From assembly GCA_037176885.1 (NCBI GenBank), contig JAWWNJ010000002.1, positions 1 to 64,000 of the forward strand: a stretch of 64,000 bases of DNA. Direction: 5' to 3'. Of the stretch, positions 11,797 through 24,482 are shown in pieces. Each line of letters starts with the position of its first letter. Positions within the stretch are counted from its first letter, which is position 1. This DNA comes from Favolaschia claudopus. Lineage: Eukaryota > Basidiomycota > Agaricomycetes > Agaricales > Mycenaceae. The notes under the pieces are model-generated. The model worked only from the letters and a program-made list of their open reading frames with translations, was not told the DNA's origin and made no database searches. The position numbers were made by a program, and so were the translations under genes.

Positions 11797-12172
11797 CACC
11801 TCAAACTCCCATGAACTTACACAAGTATGTGTGGACAGTTGTGCCACAAGTATCCACACTCACCTGTGACGAATGGCAGACGTGTGGCACCAGGTGGCAA
11901 CCTGCCATGGGTGCCATGGGGAGGTAGGGGAGGGAGAAAAAGCTGGAAAATGTGCCACATTTGCCACCAAAACAGTTTCTAATGGAATTAAATTTGTTAC
12001 TTTACCACCGTTGCCACGAGAAAAAATATTAGGGTTAGGCTGCCATACATGCCACTGAGCGAAAACACCTAGGGTTAGGATGCCATGCATGCCACCAAGT
12101 GAAAACACTTAGCACTTGGTAGCGTTGGGCTGCCATGAATGCCACCGGCTCAAGACACTTGGGGTCGGCCGG
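11797..12172 (+). mobile_element. Truncated end of the long-TIR transposon family
   Basis: It begins CACCTCAAACTCCC at 11797 and matches the first ~375 bp of the TIR of the 4 kb element at 50450-54449. It has the same GTGTGGACA...GTGCCACA start, the TGCCATGG-TGCCAC repeats and the AATTAAATTTGTTAC block. The other end is missing; element X begins immediately at 12173. Confidence 0.75.
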
Positions 12173-14221
12173 TGATACGCGTGTACAAATTTGCGCATTA
12201 AATCTAGCTATTATAAGTCAGATGTGGCCCTAAACACCCAATCACCCGCTATGACTATAGCTCTACTCGACTTGCAATAGGCGGTCAGTACCTCTGTCCA
12301 GTGCTATACAGCCCAAAGCCCGTCGCATTCATTAGTTGAAGGATCCTCACAAGGGAACCAACGGCTGCATAGATTGAGTCCGAGATGACTTGGTTCAACT
12401 TGGTTGAGCGCTAGACAGTTACGTAATCAGGTCCGCAGGAGGGTAGCTATGTCAAATAGACTATAGAGCACCCCTGCGCACTTGCGTTGCAATGACATTA
12501 GCTTTAGAACTGGAGATATGATTCCGTTCACCTGGAGTATCTGATTCGAGTCAGAGATAGCAATTCGATCCTTGATGGCTGGTCCGCGGGGACTCGGCTG
12601 AGGGTGTAGAGTGTGTAGGAAGGTCCGAGGGACCTGTAGGCGTAGCTGGACGCATTCCCAGAATTTTGGTTGAAGTCATTCTGGACTTATTGAATTGTTC
12701 GTATTCGAACGACAACCAATGTTCAAGATTGGCTGGAGTTCAAGGTCCGCGGGGCCTTGCTTAATGGATATTAAGTAGCTAGAGTGTAAGTAGACCCTTT
12801 GGCGACCTACAGACGAGTTCTGAGGTACAGAGGTATCTACAGTGATTTATAGTTCAAGTTCGATTGGGGTGCAGACTGCCGGAGTTCAACTTCAATTATG
12901 GTTGACACTTTGACAGTCTCCTGCGGAACTATATTTCGAGTTGGCAGTTCATTAGGGACACTTCAATGTCGTCTCAATGATCTGATGAGGTCTAGATGTG
13001 TTGGGATCAAGGTCCATGGGCTGGATCCGGTCTAGAGTTGACTGGATCATCTGTCTGGACTTTTGGTCAGATGTTTTGAGTCAGCGGATTCCCCCGGCAT
13101 GTAGGCCACCTCATTGCCATAGGAAAGGTGCCGTCTGACGTCGTTTTGATGGCCTGAGGGCCAGGGATCATGAGGAATCCACCCAGCATTGGACAATTTC
13201 GATTATTCTATCTGTTTTGATTATCACATGTTTTGTACTTGTAAAAAGGTATATAAGGAGCCAGTTTTGTACCTGCTCGCCAGCAGACCATGTAGACCCA
13301 TCGAGAGCGACGCTGCAGTGGTGCTCAGGCAGCAGTGAAGGGGTTTAATTACTTCAGTAATCACTTGTCTTTAAAATGAAGTGTCCTTGTGTCTTGTTAA
13401 AGTTTGAGTGCGCAAGTGCATTTCAAAGTGCTCACCCATGGAGCTTTGCATTAGAGTGACTTTGTCGTGGCATAGCCAACCCAGTTAACCTTCCACGGAC
13501 TTGGCCCGCTTGAGCATTGCTCGCCCCCATTTGTACCAGCGTTGCGTTAGATTGGTCCCTTAACCTGCGGACTGTCAAGTTCGGTGCGAAGCAGAAGTGT
13601 GCTTTAGAGTGAGATAGCATCTCCCCAAGTTGAAGAGAGTAGACGACTCATCTGCTGACGCATTGTGTTGAGTAATTGCCTGCACATAACCTGACGGGAA
13701 ACGATTGGTGCTCTTGGAGGCTTGTGCTATATAAAGGAGTGTCAAAGGTGCCTAGAAATAGGAAGTCTAGGTCTACAGTAAAGAGACTGTAAGAAGTGCG
13801 TGTATAGACATTTCTAGCAATTGGCTGGTGTCGACTATATTCATATTCGCCCGAACGAAATACCTCTTTCGTCTTGTATCCACCCGTTTTAAATACGATG
13901 GCTCCGCGGACGTTGGCGGTGTAGCTATAGTTGTTGTTGCATTAGTGTTGAGCTTTCCGCGGAGCGATTTGACCGTAAATCGCACTGCACAATTCAACTG
14001 TGTCGATGTTTTGAGTCTCTGTTGAACTCAGTGGATTACCACATCTGGATATCGGATTGGACCCCACGAACTCATCAGGAAGCGCTTGAGTGTATCTTGT
14101 TGAGTATATAGATATTGTTGGAGTGTTGTGTGTATGTGTTGGTTGAGGTGTTTTGCAGTGGAGTATCTCTGCTGCATCAGACTCTGCGCTTCATATCGAT
14201 ATATTCAAGTGCAGCGTTTCA
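12173..14221 (+). mobile_element. Element X, copy 1 (~2.05 kb, TG...CA, LTR-like)
   Basis: It starts TGATACGCG and ends GCGTTTCA, and matches 37430-39267 along its length (for example GTCGTGGCATAGCCAACCC at 13478 and 38556; CTATATAAAGGAGTGTC at 13729 and 38814; CATCTGGAT...GGATTGGACCCCACGAACTC near 14045 and 39090). There is no supported ORF. TATA boxes at about 13245 and 13731 sit where an LTR promoter would be. CCGCGG occurs at least four times (12583, 12745, 13904, 13958). The copies differ by many substitutions and indels. The left flank is the truncated TIR element and the right flank is repeat R, with no perfect TSD, so this copy has been rearranged. Confidence 0.7.
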
Positions 14222-14714
14222 CCGCGTAGTGGTGTAAGTGCCCCGGTCACTGTTAGTGTCCGCGCCATCCACGTAAGAGCCCCGCTCCTCGCCAGAGCCG
14301 CGCCAGTTGAATAAGAACCCCGTCCCGCTGAGCCGCGCCTTCTGCCCACCGGTTGTCATCCAGAAAGCTTCTTGCCGGTTGACAATCCATTACCGAGTGA
14401 CGCTTTTCTATTGGCACGGAGACCCTCCCTGCTAGACTCAGAATTTCTCATTTCGAAGTCTCAGAAAGAGTGACTCTTCGCTTCTCCCGCTGCGAATCGT
14501 TCTGCCCGCTACGTTCTCGCTAGACAATCTAGTAGTTCGTCCCGCTCAAACATAGCGACCTTGATTGATTGAAGCTTGTACAAGTATTCTGAGAGACAAT
14601 ATGTGCTCCTGCCACCCCGAACACACACACACACACACACACATCGTATTGGATTAGATTTTGTGATTTTATATTTCGGTATATTTCACATCTATACCTA
14701 CACATACCGTTTCA
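14222..14714 (+). mobile_element. Repeat R, copy 2 (3' fragment)
   Basis: The sequence from CCGCGTAGTGG to ACCGTTTCA matches 4415-4907 with few changes, including the (CA)n tract at 14618-14643. It directly abuts the end of element X at 14221. The left part of R is absent. Confidence 0.85.
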
Positions 14715-15195
14715 AGGTCCCACAGACTCGTCGAAAAAGAGGGGTGCGGCGATACGATAGCGTATGAAAGGCTTCCCCCAGAGGATTTTGCTGTGACATT
14801 GGGAGAACGAGAGAATGGTGGTTGAGGCCAAGATCAAACCAAGGTCTTTCTGGACGTTTGGCCATTGACAACTAATCTCAATCGGATTCCCAAGGATAAG
14901 AATGGATGTGGAGTGGGTGACCACAACGGTGCCAATTCGCTCGCTGGCTTTGAGCTAATCTGCTGCAGATCGATCCCGACATATCCGTGTTAACTTTGTC
15001 AGCGAAGAGTCCTCTGGATGTAAACTCTCCAGCAGTCCAGATCGTCCTGGATGCTCACCCCACCCTCTTCTGGTCTTCGCGTTGCCTGAGAGGAGGCACC
15101 TTTGTCCCGCTGCCTGCTCTGTATTATGGTTTCAACGTCGCTTCGCAGCTAGCTGCCTGTTCCACGTCTTACGTCCCACCGCAAGCGTTAAGCTA
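14715..15195. other. Possible gene fragments at the R border
   Basis: On the minus strand a clean frame (14924-14715, ...GKPFIRYRIAAPLFFDES) runs exactly into the R terminus. On the plus strand 14987-15195 is another open frame (SVLTLSAKSPLDVNSPAVQI). Both look like coding debris and neither family is recognised. They may be parts of a host gene broken by R. Confidence 0.25.
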
Positions 15196-17639
15196 GTCGT
15201 GGGCAGACGATGATGTGATCCTGGCTGGTGCAGCAATCACAAGTTGATATGTGCGTGGGACAAAGTTTGAAAAGCTATCTTGTGCTGGACAGCTTTGTAG
15301 TGAGTCCCATACCTTGCCTCCGGAAACGGTATTTCTCTTGTGAATTGCCATTCATGCTGTGCACCCTTCATGCTTAACAGTACCTCCCCGTTGTCTCCAC
15401 CTCTATTAGGATCCTCCAAGCATTTGCCTTTTTGGCTTCCATCTCCAACAAAACTACCCCTCCCCTCCATATAAGCTACAAGTGTAGATAAAACGTCTTT
15501 GGAGATTCTCTTTGGCTGTAGAGAGCTTTCTACTTGCCAAGAACAATCACCAGCACCCTCCACGCTATTTCTAGCATTGTAGCAACTTACTCAGCTCAAG
15601 AATCACGGAACACTCTGTCCCAGGTACTTGTCACGCTCAGAGCAATCTTGGCGGCAGAGCAGTGTCACATGATTGAGGGGCTGGACAAAAAGGCTGCTGA
15701 ATTAGTACCACCGCACTCCATGTGTCTATAGCAGAGGGTGAATTTTTCTTTTTTTCCCTTCTTTCTGCATGTATCTCATTCAGTTTATGTTCAAATTATC
15801 CTCATCTGAAGACCGCGTTGTCAGTAATCCCATAGAAAATACATCTGAAACCAAGATGGGAACTAATATCTGCCCCACCTTAGCCTTGCTTCTCTTTGAA
15901 TAGGTATGCTGTATTTTAGAATCTTTTTGAAGTGCCACCCTATCACGATTTTTGCAAGATGGTCGAGTTTCAATGGAAGCGTTTGCCACTTTGTTCTCTC
16001 CGATGTGTTGAAATCACACCAGGGCCAACTGTATGTGTCATGACCTGACACTTGCTTTTAATACTTAGCTAATTACATAGTCAGACTCATGCCAATGGCA
16101 AAACCAGATTGGTGTGTGTGTTTTGCTCATTCAGAGGCTACGGTAGAAGTCTTCTAAGAGAACGTAAATGTTGGTAATCAAAACTTTCATAATGAACAGA
16201 GGACGTGGCATTTCAACTTCCACCTTAGTTTCTAGTCTTCACTGTTCTATCATTTACTTTGATGTCAATGTTGAGCTATCCACCTCTCCAACCTAGACCT
16301 TCATCACAAAAGTCTTACTTGTGCATCACATTGTAATACTATGTCCAACGCATACATACTACTGGTTAGAGAAATTGTTGGGCAGCAATACAATTTCCAG
16401 ACTATGAAGCATGAGGATGTAAAGATATCACTCCTGTAGCAAACAATTTTTCATGGCAGACCAACTGAACGTGTTGAGACAAGAGTTCTAAGCAGCCAGA
16501 AAACTGGAGTGCATTCTTTGTTTCGTGCCATGTGGCGTCAGCTCTGAAATGAGCTGCAAGTTCCACAACACTGGAGACCCATCCGCTACTCATTGACATA
16601 AAGAGACATTCAATTCAGATGTATGACTTACAATGTGCATTTGAATAATTGTCCACTGAATGTTTTTAGTGCCATTCAGCAGCCTTGGTGCCTGAGTGGT
16701 CACTATGTGTGGATGGAGATTTGGAGAAAGTTCACAACACAAAATTGACGGTGATGACCTATAATGATAGTGTGGTCCTTGAGTGTTGTTTGCACAGCTC
16801 TGGCGAAGGGTAGAAAACATGCTCAACATTATCTGCAAGGTCCATCAGCTATTTTGCGCAAAGAGCAACCTGAGAAATCTTGAGGGTCGGTCTAGCGAAG
16901 GAAAATCCAAAGTTGATGAAAGATGTTGCTAGGCTTGTACACATCATCTGAGAGCACTATGCTAGATGACAAAGCATATTTTTGTCCCACACCTCTGATG
17001 ACTTTGGGAGCCTTGCAATTAGAACACCCACACCCACCACATGCATCTAAGGGCTCGGTATCTTCTCTCGAATGATAAAGCCACCATGAGGCTAACATTG
17101 AAACACAAACGGTGAAGCCGAAGATGAACACTCAACGGTCAAACCAAACCAAAACAAACAGCAGAGCAATCGCCGACCAGCAGCAATCAAATCCATCAAT
17201 ATTTTGTTCTAATCTCTCAATGCGAACATTTTCCTTCGTCTTTAGACAGGTATGTCTCATCTCTTTACAGTACTAATGGACAGGAACAGAAAGCGAAAAA
17301 TCAAAAGTTGACGCCTCACCAGCTGAGCCATGACCCGTGGCGACCCTCTCACTCAACCGACCCGTCGTGCAATGTGATCAACCACCGCTACAGCCTGGCA
17401 CACCAATTTCGACACTCAAAGAGCCCACTGACACGCCGGCTGGCACACCCTCACTCTTCAACATTCATCCTTTGACAACAGCTGCCGCCCCGCCCCCCTA
17501 TGACCCTTTTGTGGCACTAATGCACTGCCTCTGCCCCCCACTGGTACTACGCACTGGGTTTCAAGCTGTATGGTGTTTTGTTATCTCTTGCATTCCAAGA
17601 CTGTTATTGACAATGTGCGCACCATCTTTCAGCAACAGA
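15196..17639. other. No supported gene; old repeat debris
   Basis: AT-rich sequence without convincing exons on either strand. The only identified piece is a diverged fragment of the gypsy B LTR at about 16885-16970, listed separately. Confidence 0.5.
16885..16970. repeat. Diverged fragment of gypsy B LTR
   Basis: The phrase TCTAGCGAAGGAAAATCCAAAG, then GATGAAAGATGTTGCTAGG and ACACATCA, follows the same order as in the left LTR of gypsy B (33820-33900), including the part missing from the right LTR. This suggests that the longer LTR form is ancestral. Confidence 0.6.
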
Positions 17640-17819
17640 GATGTAGATGCCCATATCTTGCTCATGCACCTCTTGCAACCAACACACAATAAGATATACC
17701 AAGTGCTTCCTATTGAGTTTGTGGTGTCCAATCCAAGATTCAGATGTAGTTCAACTTCGCCTACTAGTCTGAACTGACGCAAAACAAGTTCTTTACACTA
17801 TAATTTAGAGGAAATGAAC
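17640..17819 (-). mobile_element. Fragment of element X
   Basis: The reverse complement matches element X copy 2 at about 39030-39210 (AAGAACTTGTTTTGCGTCAG, GTTGAACTACATCTG and TTGGTATATCTTATTG have counterparts). It is cut at its right side by the copia-type LTR starting at 17820. Confidence 0.7.
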
Positions 17820-18200
17820 TGTTGGAATGTGGGTTTTGCCTCTGACATCTCTCACTCTCATGAGTGTCACCACTTTGATCCTTTATGGTCCTATCATTGA
17901 TATCTGATCCTACTGATCCTATGCACCCCTATGATCCTTTATGATCCTATCATTGATACCTGATCCTACTGATCCTATGTCCCTTGTTCCCAATTAGGTA
18001 GTTCCTTTGTGCCCAATTAGGTCTTCCCTTTATCTTACCATATGTAGCATTCCCTTTGTTCCTCCACCCATATATACAGCCTAGCTAGTGCCTTGAGTCC
18101 CCAGTTCTCACTGTTGACTTCAGGCAAGTATTTACTTCATATTGCAATCTACTAGAGTTCTCACTGTTGACTTCAGACCTCTGTGCTTGCCTGTTCAACA
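17820..18200 (+). mobile_element. Copia-type LTR (381 bp) with primer-binding-like flank
   Basis: It starts TGTTGGAATGTGGG and ends GTTCAACA, followed by GGTTATGGGCCCC, which resembles a Ty1/copia tRNA primer site, and by gag-like remnants at 18601. Partial copies are at 21310-21522 (minus) and 46108-46240 (plus). A TATATA box lies near 18070. It is interpreted as the 5' LTR of a decayed copia element. Confidence 0.7.
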
Positions 18201-18600
18201 GGTTATGGGCCCCGGCCTTTGAACATCTCCTGAGTTTATCATCCTGAGATCTCATCCCTCTGCGCTCTTCACTCTCTTTGCCCTTATAGTGTGTGTGTTT
18301 AAGTCCCTTTAAGTCTTGTAGTTAGGAACACCAACTGTTGGGACAAATCCTCTTTGAGAGGTAGTCTTTGATCCACCAGAAAACAAACGGTAGTCAATCC
18401 TGTTGATTCTGGGGTTAGGGCCTAAGTGCCTTACAACTGGGTGTTCTTTAGCATCAGTTACATACACATACCTACTTTAGTTTCCTCTCCACACACACAC
18501 TCCTGAGGGCGCCATCTGTTTGTGCAGGTGGTTCTAGCTTATCATCCATCTTTCCTGCGCATTTTCCATTCCCTATATCCCCCCATATTCTCTCCCTGCC

Positions 18601-19150
18601 ATGACTCATGATGAGAGGCTTCCCATCCTTACCAAGGAGTCTATATTCTCCAACTGGTCCAGTGACTCCAAGGCTAAACTCAAAGCCAAGGGTGTCTGGT
18701 CTTACTGCCGCTTCTGATGCAGAAATTAACACAGAGGCTAGAGACAGATGCTCTGGTCTCTTGTGGCAGATGTTGGGTGATGATGTCAAGCCTCTTGTCA
18801 AGGAACATGAGGATGATCCTTGCTCTCTTTGGACAGCTTAAGAACAGTGCTTTTCCCCTAGAAAGGCAGGCGCTCGTTGCACTGCCTACCGCACTCTCAC
18901 CTCTATTCGTCTTGGTGAGGGTGAGAGCTTAATGTTGGTCGCACTGCTACTGCCATGAGAGCGCTCAAAGAGTCTCGCACCAAGGACTTCACTCTGGACA
19001 ATGCAGATGCAGAGTTGCATGCCATGGTCCTCCTTATGGCTCTCCCTGATGAAGGGCGCTTTGCTATCCTTAAGGCGCCCTTTGAGCAATCCCCTGATGA
19101 TCTGGATGCCACTAAAGTCGAACTTGCCTATCCAGGCATTCAGATCTGCT
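18601..19150 (+). pseudogene. Ty1/copia gag remnant
   Basis: It starts MTHDERLPILTKESIFSNWS and continues KAKLKAKGVWSYC, the typical opening of fungal copia gag (a target-binding phrase with a conserved W). Stops and frameshifts follow. A later block (FTLDNADAELHAMVLLMALP, then FEQSPDDLDATKVEL) restores the gag pattern in another frame. There is no intact ORF. Confidence 0.65.
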
Positions 19151-21309
19151 AATCAGGGAGATGCCAACCAGAATCCTCTCTCTGGTCTGGCCATGGTTGC
19201 ATCCACCTCTGCTCCTGCTGCCCCCTCATCTCCTGCTGTTGCTCTTGCTGCTACACCACCTCCTGCACCTGCTGCGACTTCGGTCTCTTTCAATCTCTAT
19301 TGTCCTTCCGGCGGTCTTGAAGTCTCCAACTCCTGAACTTTGCTCTCTGTTCTTTGTGAATGTTCGGGTCACCATCTGACTGTCAGTAAGTACTGTGCTT
19401 AGCTTTCATCTATAATGCTTATCTCACTCAGAATCTTGTCTTTGTACCATTCAGTCTTAGCAGTCTTAGCTTTGATGCATTCGGCTGGTTTGTGTTCGCT
19501 GAGATGTGAATCTTTTGCTTCTTCTTTCCATGCCTTTTCCACACAATTGTTGTGGGTACTTTTACGTCTCAGCTCACTGGGTTGCCGGACCTCACTAACT
19601 TCATGACCAAATTTGTCTGTTCCCTTGTCCTGGCTATCGTGGCTACTGTTTTGGTTGATTATAACTGTTTTGGTTGATTATAGACCTTGCACAAGGCCAT
19701 TGGTATGCTTCCAGTCTTCCTCATTGACTGGACAGCTTCATGTACTCTCACACGTCATCTCAATGCCGATGTCCTTATCATTGCGTGCTTTCAGTCTCCT
19801 CCCACCGTCTTTGCTGCCCCCAGCTTTTCAGCCACGTATACACTACATCCATGCCTCAAGTTCCCCTTCTGCCTACTCTCTTGCAAGCTTGGACACCTAG
19901 GGGAAGAAGACGCCGCTATATTCTCAACTGAACTGTTTGCCATTGTCTTTCTAAATTGTTCTGAGATCCTGCACACTCATTCTTCATCTAGTGAAGACTT
20001 TCTTCTTCAAAAACTTTCACACCTGAAAATGTATGCGGCCTCACAACATTACATTTACGGTTTAGACTGGCTGGTCTTCACAATTGGTTACGTTGTTGTA
20101 GCTCACCTTCCCGCTCAAGCACTTCAAGAGTGCCAAAAGCTCTTTTTGACGGTTCTTTGTATCCGATGGCAATTGACGATGTTGTGCTGAAGGCGATCAA
20201 CTTGCTTATAAGGCTATAGAAGCAGCTCAGATTACTTATATCAAGCAATACTGTTCTCGATTGGTATGCTCCTCTATTCTTATCTCCTTGACTGAAATAT
20301 TAATCATGGACGACCATCCGATTCCGGCTGACTTCTGCTGGGAACAGGACTTGGAGGGATAATACCAGTGATGTTGAAGATGAACTCAAGTGCCACTCTT
20401 GCTTGGCCAATGTGTGTCCATTATTGAGCGTCTTCTGGATTAACAGCACCATATTCAGGAAACCAATCTGAACACCATCAGCAACCACAGAGGCAGTGTC
20501 ACCCCAAGTATGCTGCAAATTGCCTGAACGTGTTTCTCTTGCATGCAAATACAATAACGGTGCATGCGCAATGTGCTTGTAGCAAGCAGCAAACCGCTGT
20601 TGGAGGTGAAGGCATTGACAATAGATATTTGGAGGACAACTCGGTGTTCAAAGCAGAGGTGAAAGCTGTTCTGGATGCCTTCACCTTCTAGTAGCGTATC
20701 AACATTGAATTTCTATTTTTAATCCACTAGATCTGAGCCCAACTACGTCATGAGGGCTGGATGTTAATCACATTGGCCGGAACATGATCAACAATCCCTG
20801 AAAAAGTGGGGAAATGAAGCTTATAATTAGTATCCACGCTCTGCCCAGCCTTTGAGGGATTCCCTGCCTTCTTTAACCACCACCTCAGGGTCTTATTCAA
20901 ATTGTTCCTTTCTCCCAAACCTTCAATCTGTGTGCTGGACTTATATGTGTCTCCCTGCCCATTGAGTCACAGATGAACAGTGTGCTCACCCAAGCTCCAA
21001 TGCGTGTTGCATTCATCATCAGGCAGTCATCCCCTGATCGGCCGCTAACTTAGGTGAATATATTGACTTGTGCAAGCACTTTACGTGTTTGTAAATGTCG
21101 ATGGCGTAAACAGTACCAATCTTCCACCTTGTCCCCATTGTCTGCAAGCCAGCTCGGGCATATGCCCTCAGTCCCAACATTGCGGAGAGAAGTATTGCCT
21201 ATTCATCTGGGAGACAGCAGTACAATATCCCTTCTCGCGACTGTATGCCCAAAGCGGCATTTCGGCACGCTATTATGCCGGCCAGGAGGGCGCTGCGCGT
21301 GCCAGGAGG
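19151..21309. other. Low-content region after copia gag remnant
   Basis: Open frames are present (for example 19687-20190) but have no recognisable motif, no intron logic and no match to known copia pol blocks. It is probably decayed mobile DNA. Confidence 0.35.
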
Positions 21310-21522
21310 TCTGAAGTCAACAGTGAGAAGTGAGCACTCAAGGCATTAGCTAGGCTATATATAGATACAGGAACAAAGGGAATGCTACATATGGTAGATA
21401 AAGGGAAGACCTAATTGGGCACAAAGGAACTACCTAATTGGGAACAAGGGGATTACCATAAAGAGAACAAAGAACATAGGATCAGAGTGAGAGATGTCAG
21501 AGGCAAAACCCACATTCCAACA
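21310..21522 (-). mobile_element. Partial copia-type LTR
   Basis: The reverse complement begins TGTTGGAATGTGGG and shares the CCCAATTAGGTAGTTCC...CCCAATTAGGTCTTCCC block and the TATATAGCCTAGCTA block with the LTR at 17820-18200. It is truncated before the 3' end. Confidence 0.75.
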
Positions 21523-22709
21523 GAGTCAACCTCGTCGACCCCGCAGATAATCCCTTCCACCCTGGAGAAATTCTTTGTTGTGCAATGAAATACTGCACTG
21601 CCACATACCAAAATATGCAGAACGAAGGCCTTGACACCTCTCATCAAAACCACATTCTTTGACGCCTAGGTCTCCCTCTGACCATCTCCGATCCTTCGAA
21701 CTTGAAGCAGCTGGACTGGGCTACTAACAAATTTTCGCCTCAACAAAAGAGGAGAAGACTCGTTATAGCCACAAGGCTTGTTGAGATGAGCAGGCTTCAA
21801 GAAGAGGGGCTTTGAATGGGAGTGACAGTAGTATTAATGAACAAAACTTGCACAAAACTATCCTCCAGAGTCCACAATCCATCCCATAACTCATACAGTG
21901 AGGTTGCAACACAACCTCTCAATAGCCATCTGTTGAATTGGTTCTTTCCCTTTTCTTCTTTGTTTATGGGAAAATTTCGGACCTGTAAGTCCTATTCTGT
22001 GAAAACCCCATTTGAAAGCATCAGTGGTGCGAGTATGGGAGGATTTTTTGAGCACGCTGTTCTTCTTTGGGCGCTACTTTCTAGAATTCATCCTGGAACC
22101 CAACCCCACCCAGGCTCAAAGCTCAAAGCAGGGTGAGTGCTACAAAGCCCATTGCTCACAGGTAGCCATGCCAGCTACTCCCCGGCTGCAGTCCCTGTGG
22201 TGGCACTGCTCGCTCTAAGCTTATAATGGCTCTGGAGAAAATAATCAATGGTCTCTTCACTGCGCCAAAGGAAGGTACCATTAGTGCGTGGACAGCTTCT
22301 GTGAGCTACTTGTATTGAAACGATTGGAGAGAGATGTAGACATGTTCAAACCCAAGTTAAGGTGCGTGGTGTTTGCAGTCATCCATCTCACGCATTTGTC
22401 TTCGAAAGCCAATACAAAGAGCTGCAGCAAGAGCTTGCGTGGAACGATTGGGAGCAGTTGAAGACAGGGACGCCACACTGACCCAATTTCTCAAGCTTGC
22501 TACAGACAATACCTTGCCTTCCAAATATATATATATATATATATGATGTCCCCGCTATGGCATGAACTATCACAGTCATTTACGATACAATTACATCTTG
22601 TTTGAACGTTATATAGAGTTTAGACCAATTAAGAATGATGTATCCAGATTAAAATATGCTGAAACAGATACAATTGTCACTGTGAACTCCTTGGTTCCCC
22701 CCTTCAAAG
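21523..22709. other. No supported gene; (TA)n tract at about 22527-22545
   Basis: Short unsupported frames only. A short AT microsatellite is present at about 22527-22545. Confidence 0.4.
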
Positions 22710-23140
22710 GTCATAAAACGCGTTTGAGTAGCCAAATAGATGAGGCAATCAATGGCAGAGATGTAGATGCCATGGTACTTCTTGGCTTCCTAGCACCCAT
22801 CTCCTTGGTCAAAACTAGACCAGGGAGCATTGGCGTTGAAACAGGATGACAGTCCGACATGTTGAAGTCCTCAAGCATGTCCAGAGCATACTGGCGCTGA
22901 GATAGGGTAATGGCTCCAGTCTGTGGGTCACGCTCGATCTTGATACCCCACAACCTTGAGCTTGAACTCTTTAGAGAGCTCTTCAATGACCTTGTCAATT
23001 TGAGCATCGTCTTTAGCAGCGATGGTGCTGTCATCAACATAGATAAGAATGATGAGTCAAGGTGGCTGAGTCATATAGACGTCCTCCTCCAAGTAACCAT
23101 TCAGGTAGGCAGATGAGAAATCAATGGAACGAAGTTTGAG
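22710..23140 (-). pseudogene. Ty1/copia reverse transcriptase remnant
   Basis: On the minus strand, broken across frames: IDFSSAYLNGYLEEDVYMTQ (about 23135-23070), then the catalytic YVDD box (ILIYVDDSTIAAKDDAQ, about 23045), then ERDPQTGAITLSQRQYALDM (about 22900). This is the copia RT order with an internal deletion before YVDD and a frameshift after KLKVV. It lies on the opposite strand to the LTR/gag relic at 17820-19150, so the two belong to different or rearranged copies. Confidence 0.85.
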
Positions 23141-24160
23141 GTCGTGCTGTGCAGAGACAATGCAAAGTGTGACAGGTTTTACAGTAGGGTGGAGTAGGAC
23201 ATAAAAAGCAGCTTAACAGAAGCGACCTTGCTCATATCAAAACTTTGAGGAAGTACCTCATAAGGCTCAGGCCAAGCCAGTTTGGAAAATTTGTTTGATT
23301 CGTTTGAAGCCAGAGCACGATAGAGCTCAGACCAACAGCCAAAGGCGGGTGTAATCTCCATGTGCCAGTGGAACCGTTTGATGACTTGCTAAAAGAAACA
23401 TCAGGACGCTCAGAAATGAGAGACTGTCATTTTCCGCCGATATGGATATGAACTGATTAAGCAGATAGGCGATATATTTCGTTGGTCGAGGACCGGTGCA
23501 AGAGCAGGCAAATGAACTGCAGCAGGCAAATAGTGGAGAAAATACTTCAAGTCCACGTGGCTATAGGTAATTTGTCCCATAGACTCGGTACGAGCTAACG
23601 GAAAGAAGGGCTGTGATGCGGGGTTAGCAAAGACAAGTCCCATCCTTGCGCGCCTTGGTGTACGCTTCAATGGAGACATGATGAGCGTGACAGCTACCAT
23701 TTTGAAAAAGTTAAAGAATTGAGCACTGGAAGACAACAACTGGAAGACAACATTTTGTTTGTGTAACAGTCAGGATGGTCAACTTGTCAGCCTAGAAGTG
23801 TATGGAAGGCTCCTACACGCACCTAGAGCTGGTGGAAGAAGTGTTGGAGTATTCGCAATTGAGCGTTATGGTGGGAGAAAGCAAGAGAAAGTGGGCAAAA
23901 AACACTGCAAAACAAACATAGATCACATGTCCCGCAGTCTAATGCACAGACCACTTACAAATTCTCAAGCAAACAAAGTCGCAGAGAGGCGCTGGCAATA
24001 GCGGAAAGGTTTTATAGAGGATCTCTCGTCATTCAGCAAAGATCTCGCTGTCCATTAACAGAACCAAATTTCCAGGTGGTAAACACCCAATTGGGAAATA
24101 TAACCCAGTTAGCCGAATGAGTGTCAACCAATTAATTGACTACAGACAATTGTTCCGGAT
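23141..24160. other. No supported gene (probable copia pol debris)
   Basis: The minus-strand reading upstream of the RT remnant shows short open pieces with stops, compatible with further decayed pol. Nothing can be assigned. Confidence 0.35.
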
Positions 24161-24164
24161 GCGT

Positions 24165-24330
24165 TGGAGAGGCTCGGGCCTCCTCTGAGACGGAAGCTGT
24201 CGGGGAAGGGAAACTAGAGTCCGAACGAACTACAACGAGCTCGGGAGAAGGAAAACACCTCGCAATGGGGGAGGAAAAGCTCTGATGATCTCTATGTACA
24301 AACAGTCGCTATCTAGCTAGCACAGCCACA
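24165..24330 (-). repeat. 3' LTR of gypsy A
   Basis: 166 bp, TG...CA on the element strand. It pairs with 31477-31642 and is flanked by GCGT on the left. Confidence 0.93.
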
Positions 24331-24482
24331 GGCACCCCCCTCCAAGTGATGTCCGGCCCCGGACATCCACCGACCCACCTTCACGCTCTCTCGACGAGCG
24401 CCGCCCAATCGAACCGCCACGCCTGGAGCCAGCCGCTGTAGCTGCTCCTACCTGCCCGGCGGAACTCTAGCGGCCAGCTAGT

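Noticed and set aside
22527..22545. (TA)n as a telomere or origin signal
   Set aside because: It is a short simple repeat with no supporting context.
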